Part shown: piece by piece, positions 46,732 to 54,942 of the stretch
Layout of the letters: each line of letters opens with the position of its first letter
Position numbering within the stretch: the first letter of the stretch is position 1
Origin: Rhizobium leguminosarum
GTDB taxonomy: Bacteria > Pseudomonadota > Alphaproteobacteria > Rhizobiales > Rhizobiaceae
Reading direction: 5' to 3'
DNA: 64,000 nt
Assembly: GCF_002953715.1 (NCBI RefSeq)
Contig: NZ_CP025012.1
Coordinates: 1-64,000 of the forward strand
Translations under genes and position numbers: made by a program
The notes under the pieces: generated by a model
Told to the model about the DNA's origin: nothing
What the model saw: the letters and a program-made list of their open reading frames with translations, nothing else
Databases searched by the model: none

Positions 46732-47367
46732 ATGACAAAAGATTGTCGCATTTCCACTTGCAAGACAGGCATGGCATTCGTTGCCGGCGCATTTGCCCTT
46801 ATTCTGACGGCCTCGGGCGCGGGTGCGCAGTCGACCACGATGTCGGGCATGAAGCTTTCCAACGACCAGCCGATCCAGATCGAAAGCGACAAGCTTGAGA
46901 TCCATGACCAGGAACACACCGCGCTCTTCACCGGCAAGGTCAAGGTCGTCCAAGGCACGACGACGATGCAGTCCGGCAAGATGACCGTCTATTACAAGGA
47001 CAAGGCGGCAAAGCCGGCTGCCGACGGGGCGCAACCCGCTGCCCAGCCGGAGCAGTCGGCCTCGCTTGCATCGGGAAGTGCTGATATCGACAAGATCCTG
47101 GTGACGGACAAGGTCCTCTTGACCTCGGGCACGCAGACGGCGACCGCCGATGACGGCAATTTCGACATGGCCTCGCAGACATTCATCCTCACGGCAGATG
47201 AGGGGAACAAGGTTATCCTGTCGGACGGGCCGAACGTTTTCACCGGCTGCAAACTGACGGTTCACATGCAGACTGGCCAGGCGGAGCTTGAAAGCTGCGG
47301 CGGGCGTGTCCAAATTCAGCTCGATCCGAAATCGAAGCCGAATACACCGCAGCAGAAGCAGAACTGA
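46732..47367 (+). CDS. lptA: LPS transport periplasmic protein LptA (OstA-like)
   Basis: A 211 aa periplasmic protein forming the LPS bridge. It has a signal peptide (MAFVAGAFALILTASGAGAQ) and an OstA domain (QPIQIESDKLEIHDQEHTAL, then GKVKVVQGTTTMQSGKMTVYY). An Ala/Pro-rich insertion (about residues 92-112) is typical of alphaproteobacterial LptA. It starts 15 nt after lptC. Confidence 0.92.
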   Translation: MTKDCRISTCKTGMAFVAGAFALILTASGAGAQSTTMSGMKLSNDQPIQIESDKLEIHDQEHTALFTGKVKVVQGTTTMQSGKMTVYYKDKAAKPAADGAQPAAQPEQSASLASGSADIDKILVTDKVLLTSGTQTATADDGNFDMASQTFILTADEGNKVILSDGPNVFTGCKLTVHMQTGQAELESCGGRVQIQLDPKSKPNTPQQKQN

Positions 47368-47407
47368 GAAGCCGGCCTCCCACGTGAAATTATCATCGCT
47401 ATCCACC

Positions 47408-48184
47408 ATGTTCGGCAAGCCCGGGCCACAAGCTGCGGGTGCCGCCGACAAGAGCCGTTATCAGGGAACGTTGATCGCCCGCGGTCTGACGAAGACCTAT
47501 GCGACGCGGCGCGTCGTCAACGGCGTCTCCCTGGTGGTGCGCCGTGGCGAGGCCGTCGGCCTGCTCGGCCCGAACGGCGCCGGCAAGACCACCTGTTTTT
47601 ATATGATCACCGGCCTTGTGCCGGTGGACGAAGGCACGATCGAGATCGACGGCAACGACGTCACGACCATGCCAATGTACCGCCGCTCGCGTCTCGGTGT
47701 CGGTTACCTGCCGCAGGAAGCCTCGATCTTCCGTGGGCTGACGGTGGAAGAGAATATCCGCGCCGTGCTCGAAGTGCATGTGAAGGACAAGGCCGAGCGC
47801 GAGCAGAAGCTGAACGAGCTGCTGGAGGAGTTCCATATCCAGAAGCTGCGCAAGAGTGCCGCCGTCGCGCTTTCCGGCGGTGAGCGCCGCCGCCTTGAAA
47901 TCGCGCGTGCGCTTGCGACCGACCCTACCTTCATGCTGCTCGACGAACCCTTCGCCGGCGTCGACCCGATCTCGGTCGCCGACATCCAGAATCTCGTTCA
48001 CCACCTGACGGCGCGCGGCATCGGCGTTCTCATCACCGACCACAATGTGCGCGAGACGCTGGGTCTGATCGACCGCGCCTACATCATCCATGCCGGTGAG
48101 GTGCTGACCCATGGCCGGGCGAACGACATCGTCAACAATCCGGAAGTGCGCCGGCTCTACCTCGGCGACAATTTCAGCCTCTGA
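47408..48184 (+). CDS. lptB: LPS export ABC transporter ATP-binding protein LptB
   Basis: The cytoplasmic ATPase of the Lpt system. The core is complete: Walker A GPNGAGKTTCF, signature LSGGERRRLEIARAL, Walker B FMLLDEPFAGVDP and the H-loop ITDHNVRE. With the ATG at 47408 it is 258 aa; a GTG at 47384 would add eight residues, and neither has a clear ribosome site. The partner permeases LptF/G are not here. A 19 bp tandem duplication covers its stop codon. Confidence 0.95.
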   Translation: MFGKPGPQAAGAADKSRYQGTLIARGLTKTYATRRVVNGVSLVVRRGEAVGLLGPNGAGKTTCFYMITGLVPVDEGTIEIDGNDVTTMPMYRRSRLGVGYLPQEASIFRGLTVEENIRAVLEVHVKDKAEREQKLNELLEEFHIQKLRKSAAVALSGGERRRLEIARALATDPTFMLLDEPFAGVDPISVADIQNLVHHLTARGIGVLITDHNVRETLGLIDRAYIIHAGEVLTHGRANDIVNNPEVRRLYLGDNFSL

Positions 48185-48210
48185 TACCGGGTTCAGCCTC
48201 TGATACCAGG
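48173..48210 (+). repeat. 19 bp tandem duplication across the lptB stop codon
   Basis: TTCAGCCTCTGATACC(G/A)GG occurs twice head to tail. The unit includes the last three lptB codons and the stop; the second copy is untranslated and differs at one base. Confidence 0.9.
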
Positions 48211-48358
48211 CGGCCCGCAGAAATTCACCTTGTCGGCATAGTTCCGCTTGACCAAATACAATAAAAAAGCAATTTTTGGGCCAACTTGGATTTCCGTGGC
48301 CTGAAGCCTTGATCGGACGCGGTTTCCCGGAGGAATCGAGGGGAGTTTCGCGTCCGTC

Positions 48359-49918
48359 ATGGCACTGTCCGCCAATCTTTTCCTGCGCCAGACCCAGTCC
48401 CTGGTGATGACACCGCAACTGATGCAATCCATCCAGTTGCTGCAGATGACTCATTTCGAACTCAACCAGTTCATCGCCATGGAAGTGGAGAAGAACCCGC
48501 TGCTCGAATTTCCGTCGAATGACGGCGAGGCGGCCGGCGAACGCGGCGAAAGCGAAGATGAGCAATATGCTCATCAGCCGGAGGATGCCGGGTCGGACGA
48601 TGGCTATGACAACCGCGCCGAGGCGCTCTCCAGCGACTGGTATGACAATGGCGGCAGTGCCAGCACGAGCCGGCTGAACGACGAACTCGACGCCAATTAC
48701 ACCAATGTCTTTCCTGATGACGGCGCCCCGCAGCGCCTCGATGCGCCCGAGCTCGTCAGCCAGTGGAAATCGATGCCGGGCAGCGGCGAGGGCGCCGACT
48801 ACGATCTCGACGATTTCGTTGCCGGCCAGGTATCGCTGCGCGATCATCTCGCCCAGCAGATCCCCTTCGTCCTGCCTGACATGGCCGACCGGCTGATCGC
48901 GCAGAATTTCGTCGACCAGCTCGACGATTGCGGTTATCTGCAGGCCGATATCGTCGAGGCGGGCGAGAGGCTGGGCACGAGCCTCGCACAGGCCGAGCGC
49001 GTGCTCGCCACCCTCCAGAGCCTCGATCCGCCGGGTGTTTTCGCCCGCAGCCTTGCCGAATGCCTGGCGATCCAGCTCAGGCAGAAAGACCGATACGACC
49101 CCGCCATGCAGGTGCTGGTCGAAAACCTCGAACTGCTCGCCCGGCGCGATTTCGCCACGTTGAAGCGACTCTGCGGCGTCGATGAGGAGGATCTTCTCGA
49201 CATGCTCGGCGAGATCCGCCAGCTCAATCCGAAGCCCGGCAGCGGTTTCGAGGCAGGTGTTTCCGAAGCGATCATGCCGGATGTGGTCGTCAGAGCCTCC
49301 TCGGATGGCGGCTGGCTGGTCGAGCTCAATCCGGATACGCTGCCGCGCGTGCTGGTCAACCAGTCCTATTTTTCCCGGGTGACAAAGAACGGCGAGGATC
49401 ACGCCTTCCTCTCCGATTGCCTGCAGACCGCCAACTGGCTGACGCGCAGCCTCGATCAGAGGGCTAAAACCATCATGAAGGTGGCAAGCGAAATCGTCCG
49501 CCAGCAGGACGCCTTCCTGCTGCACGGCGTCGACTATCTGCGCCCGCTGAACCTGAAGACGGTCGCCGAGGCGATCAAGATGCATGAATCCACAGTCAGC
49601 CGCGTCACGTCGAACAAATATATGCTGACGCCGCGCGGCCTCTTCGAACTCAAATATTTCTTCACTGTCTCGATCAGCGCCGTCGCTGGCGGCGATAGCC
49701 ATTCGGCTGAGGCCGTGCGTCACAAGATCCGTGCGCTGATCCTGCAGGAGAGCCCGGAGGCGGTGCTTTCCGATGACGATATTGTCGACATGCTGAAGAA
49801 GGGCGGCGTCGATCTCGCCCGCCGCACGGTTGCGAAATACCGGGAGGCGATGAACATCGCCTCTTCGGTCCAACGCCGCCGCGAGAAGCGGGCGCTCGCC
49901 AAGGTCGCCGGCTTCTGA
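48359..49918 (+). CDS. rpoN: RNA polymerase sigma-54 factor RpoN
   Basis: Directs transcription of nitrogen-control and, in rhizobia, nitrogen-fixation and C4-dicarboxylate transport genes from -24/-12 promoters with activators such as NtrC, NifA and DctD. The 519 aa protein has the Gln/Leu-rich region I (FLRQTQSLVMTPQLMQSIQL), an acidic region II, the core-binding region, the HTH (VAEAIKMHESTVSRVTSNKY) and the RpoN box ARRTVAKYRE. It follows lptB by 174 bp. A DMT permease gene separates it from hpf-ptsN. Confidence 0.97.
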   Translation: MALSANLFLRQTQSLVMTPQLMQSIQLLQMTHFELNQFIAMEVEKNPLLEFPSNDGEAAGERGESEDEQYAHQPEDAGSDDGYDNRAEALSSDWYDNGGSASTSRLNDELDANYTNVFPDDGAPQRLDAPELVSQWKSMPGSGEGADYDLDDFVAGQVSLRDHLAQQIPFVLPDMADRLIAQNFVDQLDDCGYLQADIVEAGERLGTSLAQAERVLATLQSLDPPGVFARSLAECLAIQLRQKDRYDPAMQVLVENLELLARRDFATLKRLCGVDEEDLLDMLGEIRQLNPKPGSGFEAGVSEAIMPDVVVRASSDGGWLVELNPDTLPRVLVNQSYFSRVTKNGEDHAFLSDCLQTANWLTRSLDQRAKTIMKVASEIVRQQDAFLLHGVDYLRPLNLKTVAEAIKMHESTVSRVTSNKYMLTPRGLFELKYFFTVSISAVAGGDSHSAEAVRHKIRALILQESPEAVLSDDDIVDMLKKGGVDLARRTVAKYREAMNIASSVQRRREKRALAKVAGF

Positions 49919-49977
49919 CGCTGTCATGCTTCGACCTGGATCGAAGCATCCTGCCGGTAAAACCCGATATTCCTCTC

Positions 49978-50027
49978 CAGCGCCCTGCGTCTTTTCAGAC
50001 GCAGGGCGCTGCAACCCTTTGAATTGT
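49978..50027 (+). repeat. Short hairpin repeat family, copy 5 of 5 (15 bp perfect stem)
   Basis: CAGCGCCCTGCGTCT-TTTC-AGACGCAGG... forms a perfect 15 bp stem (49978-49992 with 49997-50011), followed by the family tail GCAACCCTTTGAATT. It stands between rpoN and the DMT permease gene and could act as a terminator for rpoN, though no T run follows. Confidence 0.85.
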
Positions 50028-50043
50028 CTTGAATGAAGATCGA

Positions 50044-50967
50044 ATGCCGACGATGATGCCGCAAAATCCGAACCTTGCCAGGGAGCTTTTCCTGCTGCTG
50101 GTGCTGGCGACCCTTTGGGGTTCCTCCTATAGCTTCATCAAGATCGGCGTCGAGACGATCCCACCCATAACGCTGATCGCCGCCCGCACGCTGATTGCCG
50201 GCGGCATTCTGCTGGCTGTGCTGCGCCACCGGCGTGTCCGCCTGCCACGCGATCGTGCGACCTGGCAGCGGTTTTTCGTTCAGGCCTGTCTGAACAGCGT
50301 CGTTCCCTTCACGCTGATCGCCTGGGCGGAACAGTCCGTCGATGCCGGATTGGCGGTGATCCTGAATTCGGCAACGCCGATCTTCGCCTTCCTGCTGACC
50401 GTGCTGATGACCCGCCATGAGCAGGTGACGCTGCGACGGCTTTTCGGCGTCATGGCCGGGCTTGCCGGCATCTGCCTCGTCATCGGCGTCGAAGCGCTCG
50501 GCGGTCTCGGCGAAAGCCTGATTGCGCAGCTCGCCATCATCCTGGCGACCATCTGCTATGCAGGTGCCGCGATTTTCAGCAAGAACTTCAAGGGGCTCGA
50601 TCCCGCAGTGCCGGCGGCCGGCTCGTTGATCTCAGGCGCGGTCATTCTCTTGCCGATGAGCCTCGTCGTCGATCGGCCGTGGGAGCTCGATCCCTCGGCA
50701 GCATCGATGCTGGCGCTGCTTGCCCTCTCCGCCTTCTCGACGGCGCTCGCCTTTACGATCTATTTCCGTCTTATCCAGACGCTGGGCTCGGTCGGAACCA
50801 CCTCGCAAGCCTATCTCAGAGTGCCGATCGGTGTTGCGATCGGCATCGTCTTCCTCGGCGAAAGGCTGAGCTCGACGGCCTGGATCGGACTCGTCTGCGT
50901 CATAGCAGGTGTCGCCGCTATGACGATCCCCGCAAGGGTGAGCACAACGCAAGCGCGAAACGCGTAA
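50044..50967 (+). CDS. EamA/DMT superfamily permease
   Basis: A 307 aa inner-membrane transporter with ten hydrophobic segments in two EamA halves (LLVLATLWGSSYSFIKIGVE opens the first; LATICYAGAAIFSKNFKGLD opens the second). Substrate unknown; family members export amino acids or metabolites. The ATG at 50044 is used; a TTG five codons upstream is possible. It interrupts the usual rpoN-hpf-ptsN order, with a hairpin repeat directly upstream. Confidence 0.85.
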   Translation: MPTMMPQNPNLARELFLLLVLATLWGSSYSFIKIGVETIPPITLIAARTLIAGGILLAVLRHRRVRLPRDRATWQRFFVQACLNSVVPFTLIAWAEQSVDAGLAVILNSATPIFAFLLTVLMTRHEQVTLRRLFGVMAGLAGICLVIGVEALGGLGESLIAQLAIILATICYAGAAIFSKNFKGLDPAVPAAGSLISGAVILLPMSLVVDRPWELDPSAASMLALLALSAFSTALAFTIYFRLIQTLGSVGTTSQAYLRVPIGVAIGIVFLGERLSSTAWIGLVCVIAGVAAMTIPARVSTTQARNA

Positions 50968-51059
50968 AGTGGATCGGGTAGTGATCGGCGGCATGCGTTA
51001 CCCCGCAAGGCGTCCGACACACGTTGCCCGAGTGCCGCTGGGGGTGATTCGTCGCCCTA

Positions 51060-51088
51060 TTGACTTTTCGGTAACCTATGGCTAGAAG
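51060..51088 (+). promoter_or_regulatory. Possible promoter of hpf
   Basis: TTGACT, a 17 nt spacer and TAGAAG lie about 170 nt before hpf. The -35 is good and the -10 weak. Nothing else in the 292 bp gap between the permease gene and hpf stands out. Confidence 0.25.
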
Positions 51089-51259
51089 CGCGCCGCAATC
51101 GGTGCCGTGAACGGCATCTGGAGTTATCCCCATCATCCCCAAGGCACCAAGGACCCGCAGGCCTAAGCCGATCTTGCTTGAGATTGCGCGAAGTGCTTGG
51201 ATGAACCTGAGGCTTGGCGTAAACTGATACCCGCAAACGACCATAAGAAGGGAAACTCC

Positions 51260-51835
51260 ATGAGTGTGCGTGTATCCGGGAAACATATGGAAATTGGTGA
51301 ATCCTTCCGTCAAAAGATCGAGGACCAAATTGGTATGGCCATCACGAAATACTTCGACGGGGGATATTCCGGCCAGGTGACCGTGGAAAAGGCGAGTTCT
51401 CGTTACTCGGCAGATTGCAAGCTGCATCTCGACAGCGGGGTGGTGTTGCATGCGGCCGGCGAGGCGACCGACCCGCAGTTGGCTTTCGACGCCGCCTCCC
51501 AGCGGATCGAAAAACGGCTGCGGCGTTACAAGCGCAAGCTGAAGGACCATCACGCCGGAAACCATCTGAATGGTTTTGCAGAGGTCTCCTACACGGTTAT
51601 GGATTCCGTTCCTGATCACGATGATGAAATCGCCGACGATTTCGCTCCGGCGATCGTCGCTGAAAGCACGAAGCAGCTGAAGACCATGTCGGTCGCCACC
51701 GCCGTGATGGCGCTCGACATGACCGACGAGCCGCTTCTCCTGTTCCGCAGCCCCGGCAAGGAACATCTGAACATCGTTTACCGTCGGCACGACGGAAATA
51801 TTGGCTGGATCGATTCAGCCAGTATCAAAGGCTGA
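51260..51835 (+). CDS. hpf: Ribosome hibernation promoting factor, long form
   Basis: A 191 aa long HPF that dimerises 70S ribosomes into 100S in stationary phase. The N-terminal S30AE domain (MSVRVSGKHMEIGESFRQKI to about 105) is joined to the C-terminal dimerisation domain (VVRxKxF-type region here as EPLLLFRSPGKEHLNIVYRRHDGNIGWID). An AAGGGA site precedes the ATG. Association with rpoN and ptsN is conserved in proteobacteria. Confidence 0.94.
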   Translation: MSVRVSGKHMEIGESFRQKIEDQIGMAITKYFDGGYSGQVTVEKASSRYSADCKLHLDSGVVLHAAGEATDPQLAFDAASQRIEKRLRRYKRKLKDHHAGNHLNGFAEVSYTVMDSVPDHDDEIADDFAPAIVAESTKQLKTMSVATAVMALDMTDEPLLLFRSPGKEHLNIVYRRHDGNIGWIDSASIKG

Positions 51836-51847
51836 GATCAGGGTGGT

Positions 51848-51870
51848 GAGCGGCGGTATTGCCGCCGCTC
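51848..51870. terminator. Stem-loop between hpf and ptsN
   Basis: Perfect 9 bp stem GAGCGGCGG / CCGCCGCTC with loop TATTG, 12 nt after the hpf stop. It lacks a T run and may be an attenuating or mRNA-processing hairpin inside the hpf-ptsN unit. Confidence 0.45.
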
Positions 51871-51908
51871 CTTGCATTATCTGATCCCGGCGACAGAAGG
51901 AAAAGGAA

Positions 51909-52373
51909 ATGGCATTGGCAGATTTGCTCCATCAGGATGCGATCATTCCCGCCCTCAGAGTAAATTCCAAGAAACAGCTGCTTCAGGAGTTGGCCGCAAG
52001 AGCCGCCAGGATCACCGGGCTCTCCGAACGGGAGATCTTCGACGTCATCCTGCAGCGCGAGCGCCTTGGCTCGACGGGCGTCGGCAACGGCATCGCCATT
52101 CCCCACGGCAAGCTGGTCAACATCCATTCGATCGTCGGCATCTTCGCCCGGCTGGAGCAGCCGGTCGATTTCGAGGCGCTGGACGACCAGCCGGTCGATC
52201 TCGTCTTCCTGCTGCTTGCGCCGGAAGGGGCGGGCGCCGATCATCTCAAGGCTCTGTCGCGGATCGCCCGCGTGCTGCGTGATCACGATTTGGTCGCCAA
52301 GCTGCGCGCCACCGATTCCTCCCAGGCGATCTATGCCTTCCTCAACGAAGAGCAGGCGTCGAACGCTGCCTGA
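51909..52373 (+). CDS. ptsN: Nitrogen-PTS EIIA protein PtsN
   Basis: The last acceptor of the nitrogen phosphotransferase system (EINtr-NPr-EIIANtr). The 154 aa protein carries the phosphorylated histidine in STGVGNGIAIPHGKL. In Rhizobium this system controls potassium uptake, ABC transporters and polyhydroxybutyrate. It is the last gene of the rpoN-hpf-ptsN group and is followed by a strong terminator. Confidence 0.95.
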   Translation: MALADLLHQDAIIPALRVNSKKQLLQELAARAARITGLSEREIFDVILQRERLGSTGVGNGIAIPHGKLVNIHSIVGIFARLEQPVDFEALDDQPVDLVFLLLAPEGAGADHLKALSRIARVLRDHDLVAKLRATDSSQAIYAFLNEEQASNAA

Positions 52374-52411
52374 CGCACGTCGTGCGATAACGCATCGGTT
52401 CTCGAATGCAA

Positions 52412-52439
52412 AAAGGCGCCTGATCTCTCAGGCGCCTTT
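52412..52439. terminator. Strong bidirectional terminator between ptsN and rbsK
   Basis: A perfect 12 bp stem AAAGGCGCCTGA / TCAGGCGCCTTT with loop TCTC. There are A residues on the left and T residues on the right, so it can serve ptsN on the plus strand and rbsK on the minus strand. Confidence 0.85.
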
Positions 52440-52532
52440 CGCATTATGATGCGCTGAACGATCAAAACTCTTCCCAGCTGTGGGCGACGACGGCAAAACC
52501 CGTTCCGGCGGCCGTTTCGCCAAGGGACGCGG

Positions 52533-53432
52533 CTATATCCTGTCTGCGACTTCCTCGCTCAAGGGGATCGATGGTTGCGCTCCGGCCTTGAGGCAGGCGA
52601 GCGAACCGGCAACCGCCGCACGGCGCAGCGCCGAGACAAAATCGAGGCCGTCGTCGAGGCTCGCGGCGAAATAGCCGCAGAAGGTGTCTCCGGCGCCGAC
52701 CGTATCGACGGGTTCGATCTTGAGACCCTGCGCCCTTGAAATCGCCCCGTCGCGGATGGCGATGACCCCATCGCCGCCGAGCGTCACGATCAGCGTCTGG
52801 CCCGTCTCCGTATGCAGGCGCACAAGTGCGGCCTCGCGCGCTGCGGCGTCCATGCCTTCCTGTCCGGCAAGCCGCTCGAATTCGGTCTCGTTGGCAATGA
52901 CGATATCGGCGAGCCGGCCGAGACGCGGGGCATCGGGGATCAGCGGCGCGAGGTTGAGGATGCTGGTGACGCCCTTGGCGCGGGCGGCCGACAGCGCGCG
53001 TTCGACGGCAGCAGCCGGCACTTCGAGCTGCAGCATCAGGATATCGCCTTCGTTCATGCGGCCGATTGCCTGCTCGGCATCGGCGGGCGTGACCTGGCCA
53101 TTGGCGCCGGGAACGACCGCAATCATGTTTTCGCCGTCGCCGCCGACAAGGATCAGCGCCGTGCCTGTGGGACCGTCGACATGTTTGATGAGAGAAAGGT
53201 CGGTACCTGCATCATCGAGCAGGGCCAGCGCTTCCGCAGCGAAAGCATCCTTGCCGACGGCGCCGGCCATGTGCACGTAGCGGCCGGCGCGCCGGGCCGC
53301 CAGCGCCTGGTTGGCGCCCTTGCCGCCGGCGGCCGTGGCAAAGCCGTTGCCGGCCACCGTCTCGCCGGGCTTCGGCAGGCGCTCGGTCGTGGCGATGAGA
53401 TCCATGTTGATGGACCCGAAAACTGTGATCAT
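52533..53432 (-). CDS. rbsK: Ribokinase (PfkB family)
   Basis: Phosphorylates ribose to ribose 5-phosphate. The 299 aa protein begins MITVFGSINMDLIATTERLP and has the PfkB signatures GGKGANQALAARRAG and DTVGAGDTFCGYFA (catalytic Asp in GAGD). The GSINMDL start is characteristic of ribokinase. No ribose transporter is adjacent, so it may serve nucleoside salvage together with the hydrolase at 7.7 kb. Confidence 0.9.
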   Translation of the reverse strand: MITVFGSINMDLIATTERLPKPGETVAGNGFATAAGGKGANQALAARRAGRYVHMAGAVGKDAFAAEALALLDDAGTDLSLIKHVDGPTGTALILVGGDGENMIAVVPGANGQVTPADAEQAIGRMNEGDILMLQLEVPAAAVERALSAARAKGVTSILNLAPLIPDAPRLGRLADIVIANETEFERLAGQEGMDAAAREAALVRLHTETGQTLIVTLGGDGVIAIRDGAISRAQGLKIEPVDTVGAGDTFCGYFAASLDDGLDFVSALRRAAVAGSLACLKAGAQPSIPLSEEVADRI

Positions 53433-53512
53433 GAAAGTGTCCCGTCTTCTGGAGCCTGCAAGTGAAATCAGGCTCCACCTGTTTCATGCGGGCGAGACAC
53501 TGCCCGAAGCGG

Positions 53513-54736
53513 TCACTCCTCGTCAACCACCCGCAGCTTCAGAAGACCGGTGCGGCTTTCCACCGATTTGGCCGCGGCTTCGCTGTCGCGGGCGGGCTTG
53601 GCATCGCCGCCTGCCTCGAATTCCAGCGCTTCGATCTTGGCGCCGCGCCTGGTGAGCTTGTCGGCTGACGTGACCACCATGTCGATATCCTTCTGCGCCA
53701 TGGCGAAATGGCCCTGCAGCTTGCGCACCCGCTCGTCGAGGCGGCTAAGATCGTCCATCAGGATCGCCACCTCACCCTGGATCAGATGTGCCTGCGCCCG
53801 CATGCGCTGATCCTTGAGCACGGCCTGGATGACCTGGATCGACAGCATCAGCAGCGACGGCGAGACGATGACGACGCGCGCGCGATGCGCCTTCTGCACC
53901 ACCGGCTCGAAGTGCTCGTGGATCTCGGCGAAGATCGATTCGGACGGTACGAAGAGAAAGGCCGTATCCTGGGTTTCCCCCTGGATCAGATATTTCTCGG
54001 AAATGTCCCTTATATGGACCTCCATGTCGCGGCGGAATTGCTGGCCGGCGATCTTGCCGGCCTCGGGGCTGTCGGCGTCGCGGATCGCGTTCCAGGCTTC
54101 GAGTGGAAATTTCGCGTCGATCACCAGCGGCGGCGCGCCGTTCGGCATGCGGATCGTGCAGTCCGGCCGCGAACCGTTGGACAGCGTCTGCTGGAAGGCA
54201 TAGGCGCCCATCGGCAGGCCGTCGGCAACGATCGTTTCCATCCTGGACTGGCCGAAGGCGCCGCGCGTCTGCTTGTTGGACAGAATGGCCTGCAGCCCGA
54301 CGACATCCTTGGCGAGCGTCTGGATATTGTTCTGCGCGGCATCGATGACCGCCAGCCGCTCCTGCAGCCGCTGCAGGTTCTCATGCGTCGATTTGGTCTG
54401 CTCGGTGATCGTCGAGCTGACGCGCTGCGACATGCCGTCGAGGCGTTGGCTGATCGTCTGATTGAGTTCGCTCTGCCGCGCGCCGAAGACCTCGGTCATC
54501 GCCGCGATGCGGCCCTGCATCTCCGCCTGGATCTTTAAAAGCTCGGCCATCCGCGCTTCGTTTTCCTCAGCACGAAAGCTCGCTTCCTCCGCCTGCTCGC
54601 GGCGAAGGCCGGCGCCGCGCAGGAGAAGCACGATCACCAGCACGAAGAGGACGGCAAGGACCCCGCCGATAAGCGCCAGCATGGCCGGGCTGATCGAGGC
54701 AAGGGCAAGGGCGAGCGATTCGGAATGGATGGTCAT
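53513..54736 (-). CDS. rmuC: DNA recombination protein RmuC homolog
   Basis: A 407 aa protein with an N-terminal membrane anchor (MLALIGGVLAVLFVLVIVLL), a long coiled coil (about 50-150) and the RmuC nuclease-like domain (LSNKQTRGAFGQSRMETIV, then PLVIDAKFPLEAW, with D-AK motif residues, and TAFLFVPSESIFAEIHEH). RmuC limits inverted-repeat recombination in E. coli, which is notable in a window rich in palindromes. Confidence 0.93.
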   Translation of the reverse strand: MTIHSESLALALASISPAMLALIGGVLAVLFVLVIVLLLRGAGLRREQAEEASFRAEENEARMAELLKIQAEMQGRIAAMTEVFGARQSELNQTISQRLDGMSQRVSSTITEQTKSTHENLQRLQERLAVIDAAQNNIQTLAKDVVGLQAILSNKQTRGAFGQSRMETIVADGLPMGAYAFQQTLSNGSRPDCTIRMPNGAPPLVIDAKFPLEAWNAIRDADSPEAGKIAGQQFRRDMEVHIRDISEKYLIQGETQDTAFLFVPSESIFAEIHEHFEPVVQKAHRARVVIVSPSLLMLSIQVIQAVLKDQRMRAQAHLIQGEVAILMDDLSRLDERVRKLQGHFAMAQKDIDMVVTSADKLTRRGAKIEALEFEAGGDAKPARDSEAAAKSVESRTGLLKLRVVDEE

Positions 54737-54942
54737 GCCGCGAGCATAACAGAAGAAACGGCAATATATAGATCAAAACGTGAACGGAATGGGCGGCCCC
54801 CAATATCCGCGCAAGCTATCGCTCTTCCTCGCTCGGGGAGAAGAAATCGCCGTACGATTTAACGATTGCTCAACCATATTGGCCAAAACCTGCGGCGCAG
54901 AAATTCCTTCCCGCGCACGTCGCGCCAAGTACAGAGATCCCC

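Noticed and set aside
47399-50014. Long minus-strand open frame opposite lptB and rpoN (871 codons)
   Set aside because: It runs antisense to two unmistakable genes and through the intergenic hairpin repeat; it is a composition artefact.
51124-51132. DnaA-box-like TTATCCCCA
   Set aside because: A single site with one mismatch and no cluster or AT-rich unwinding region; expected by chance in 64 kb.
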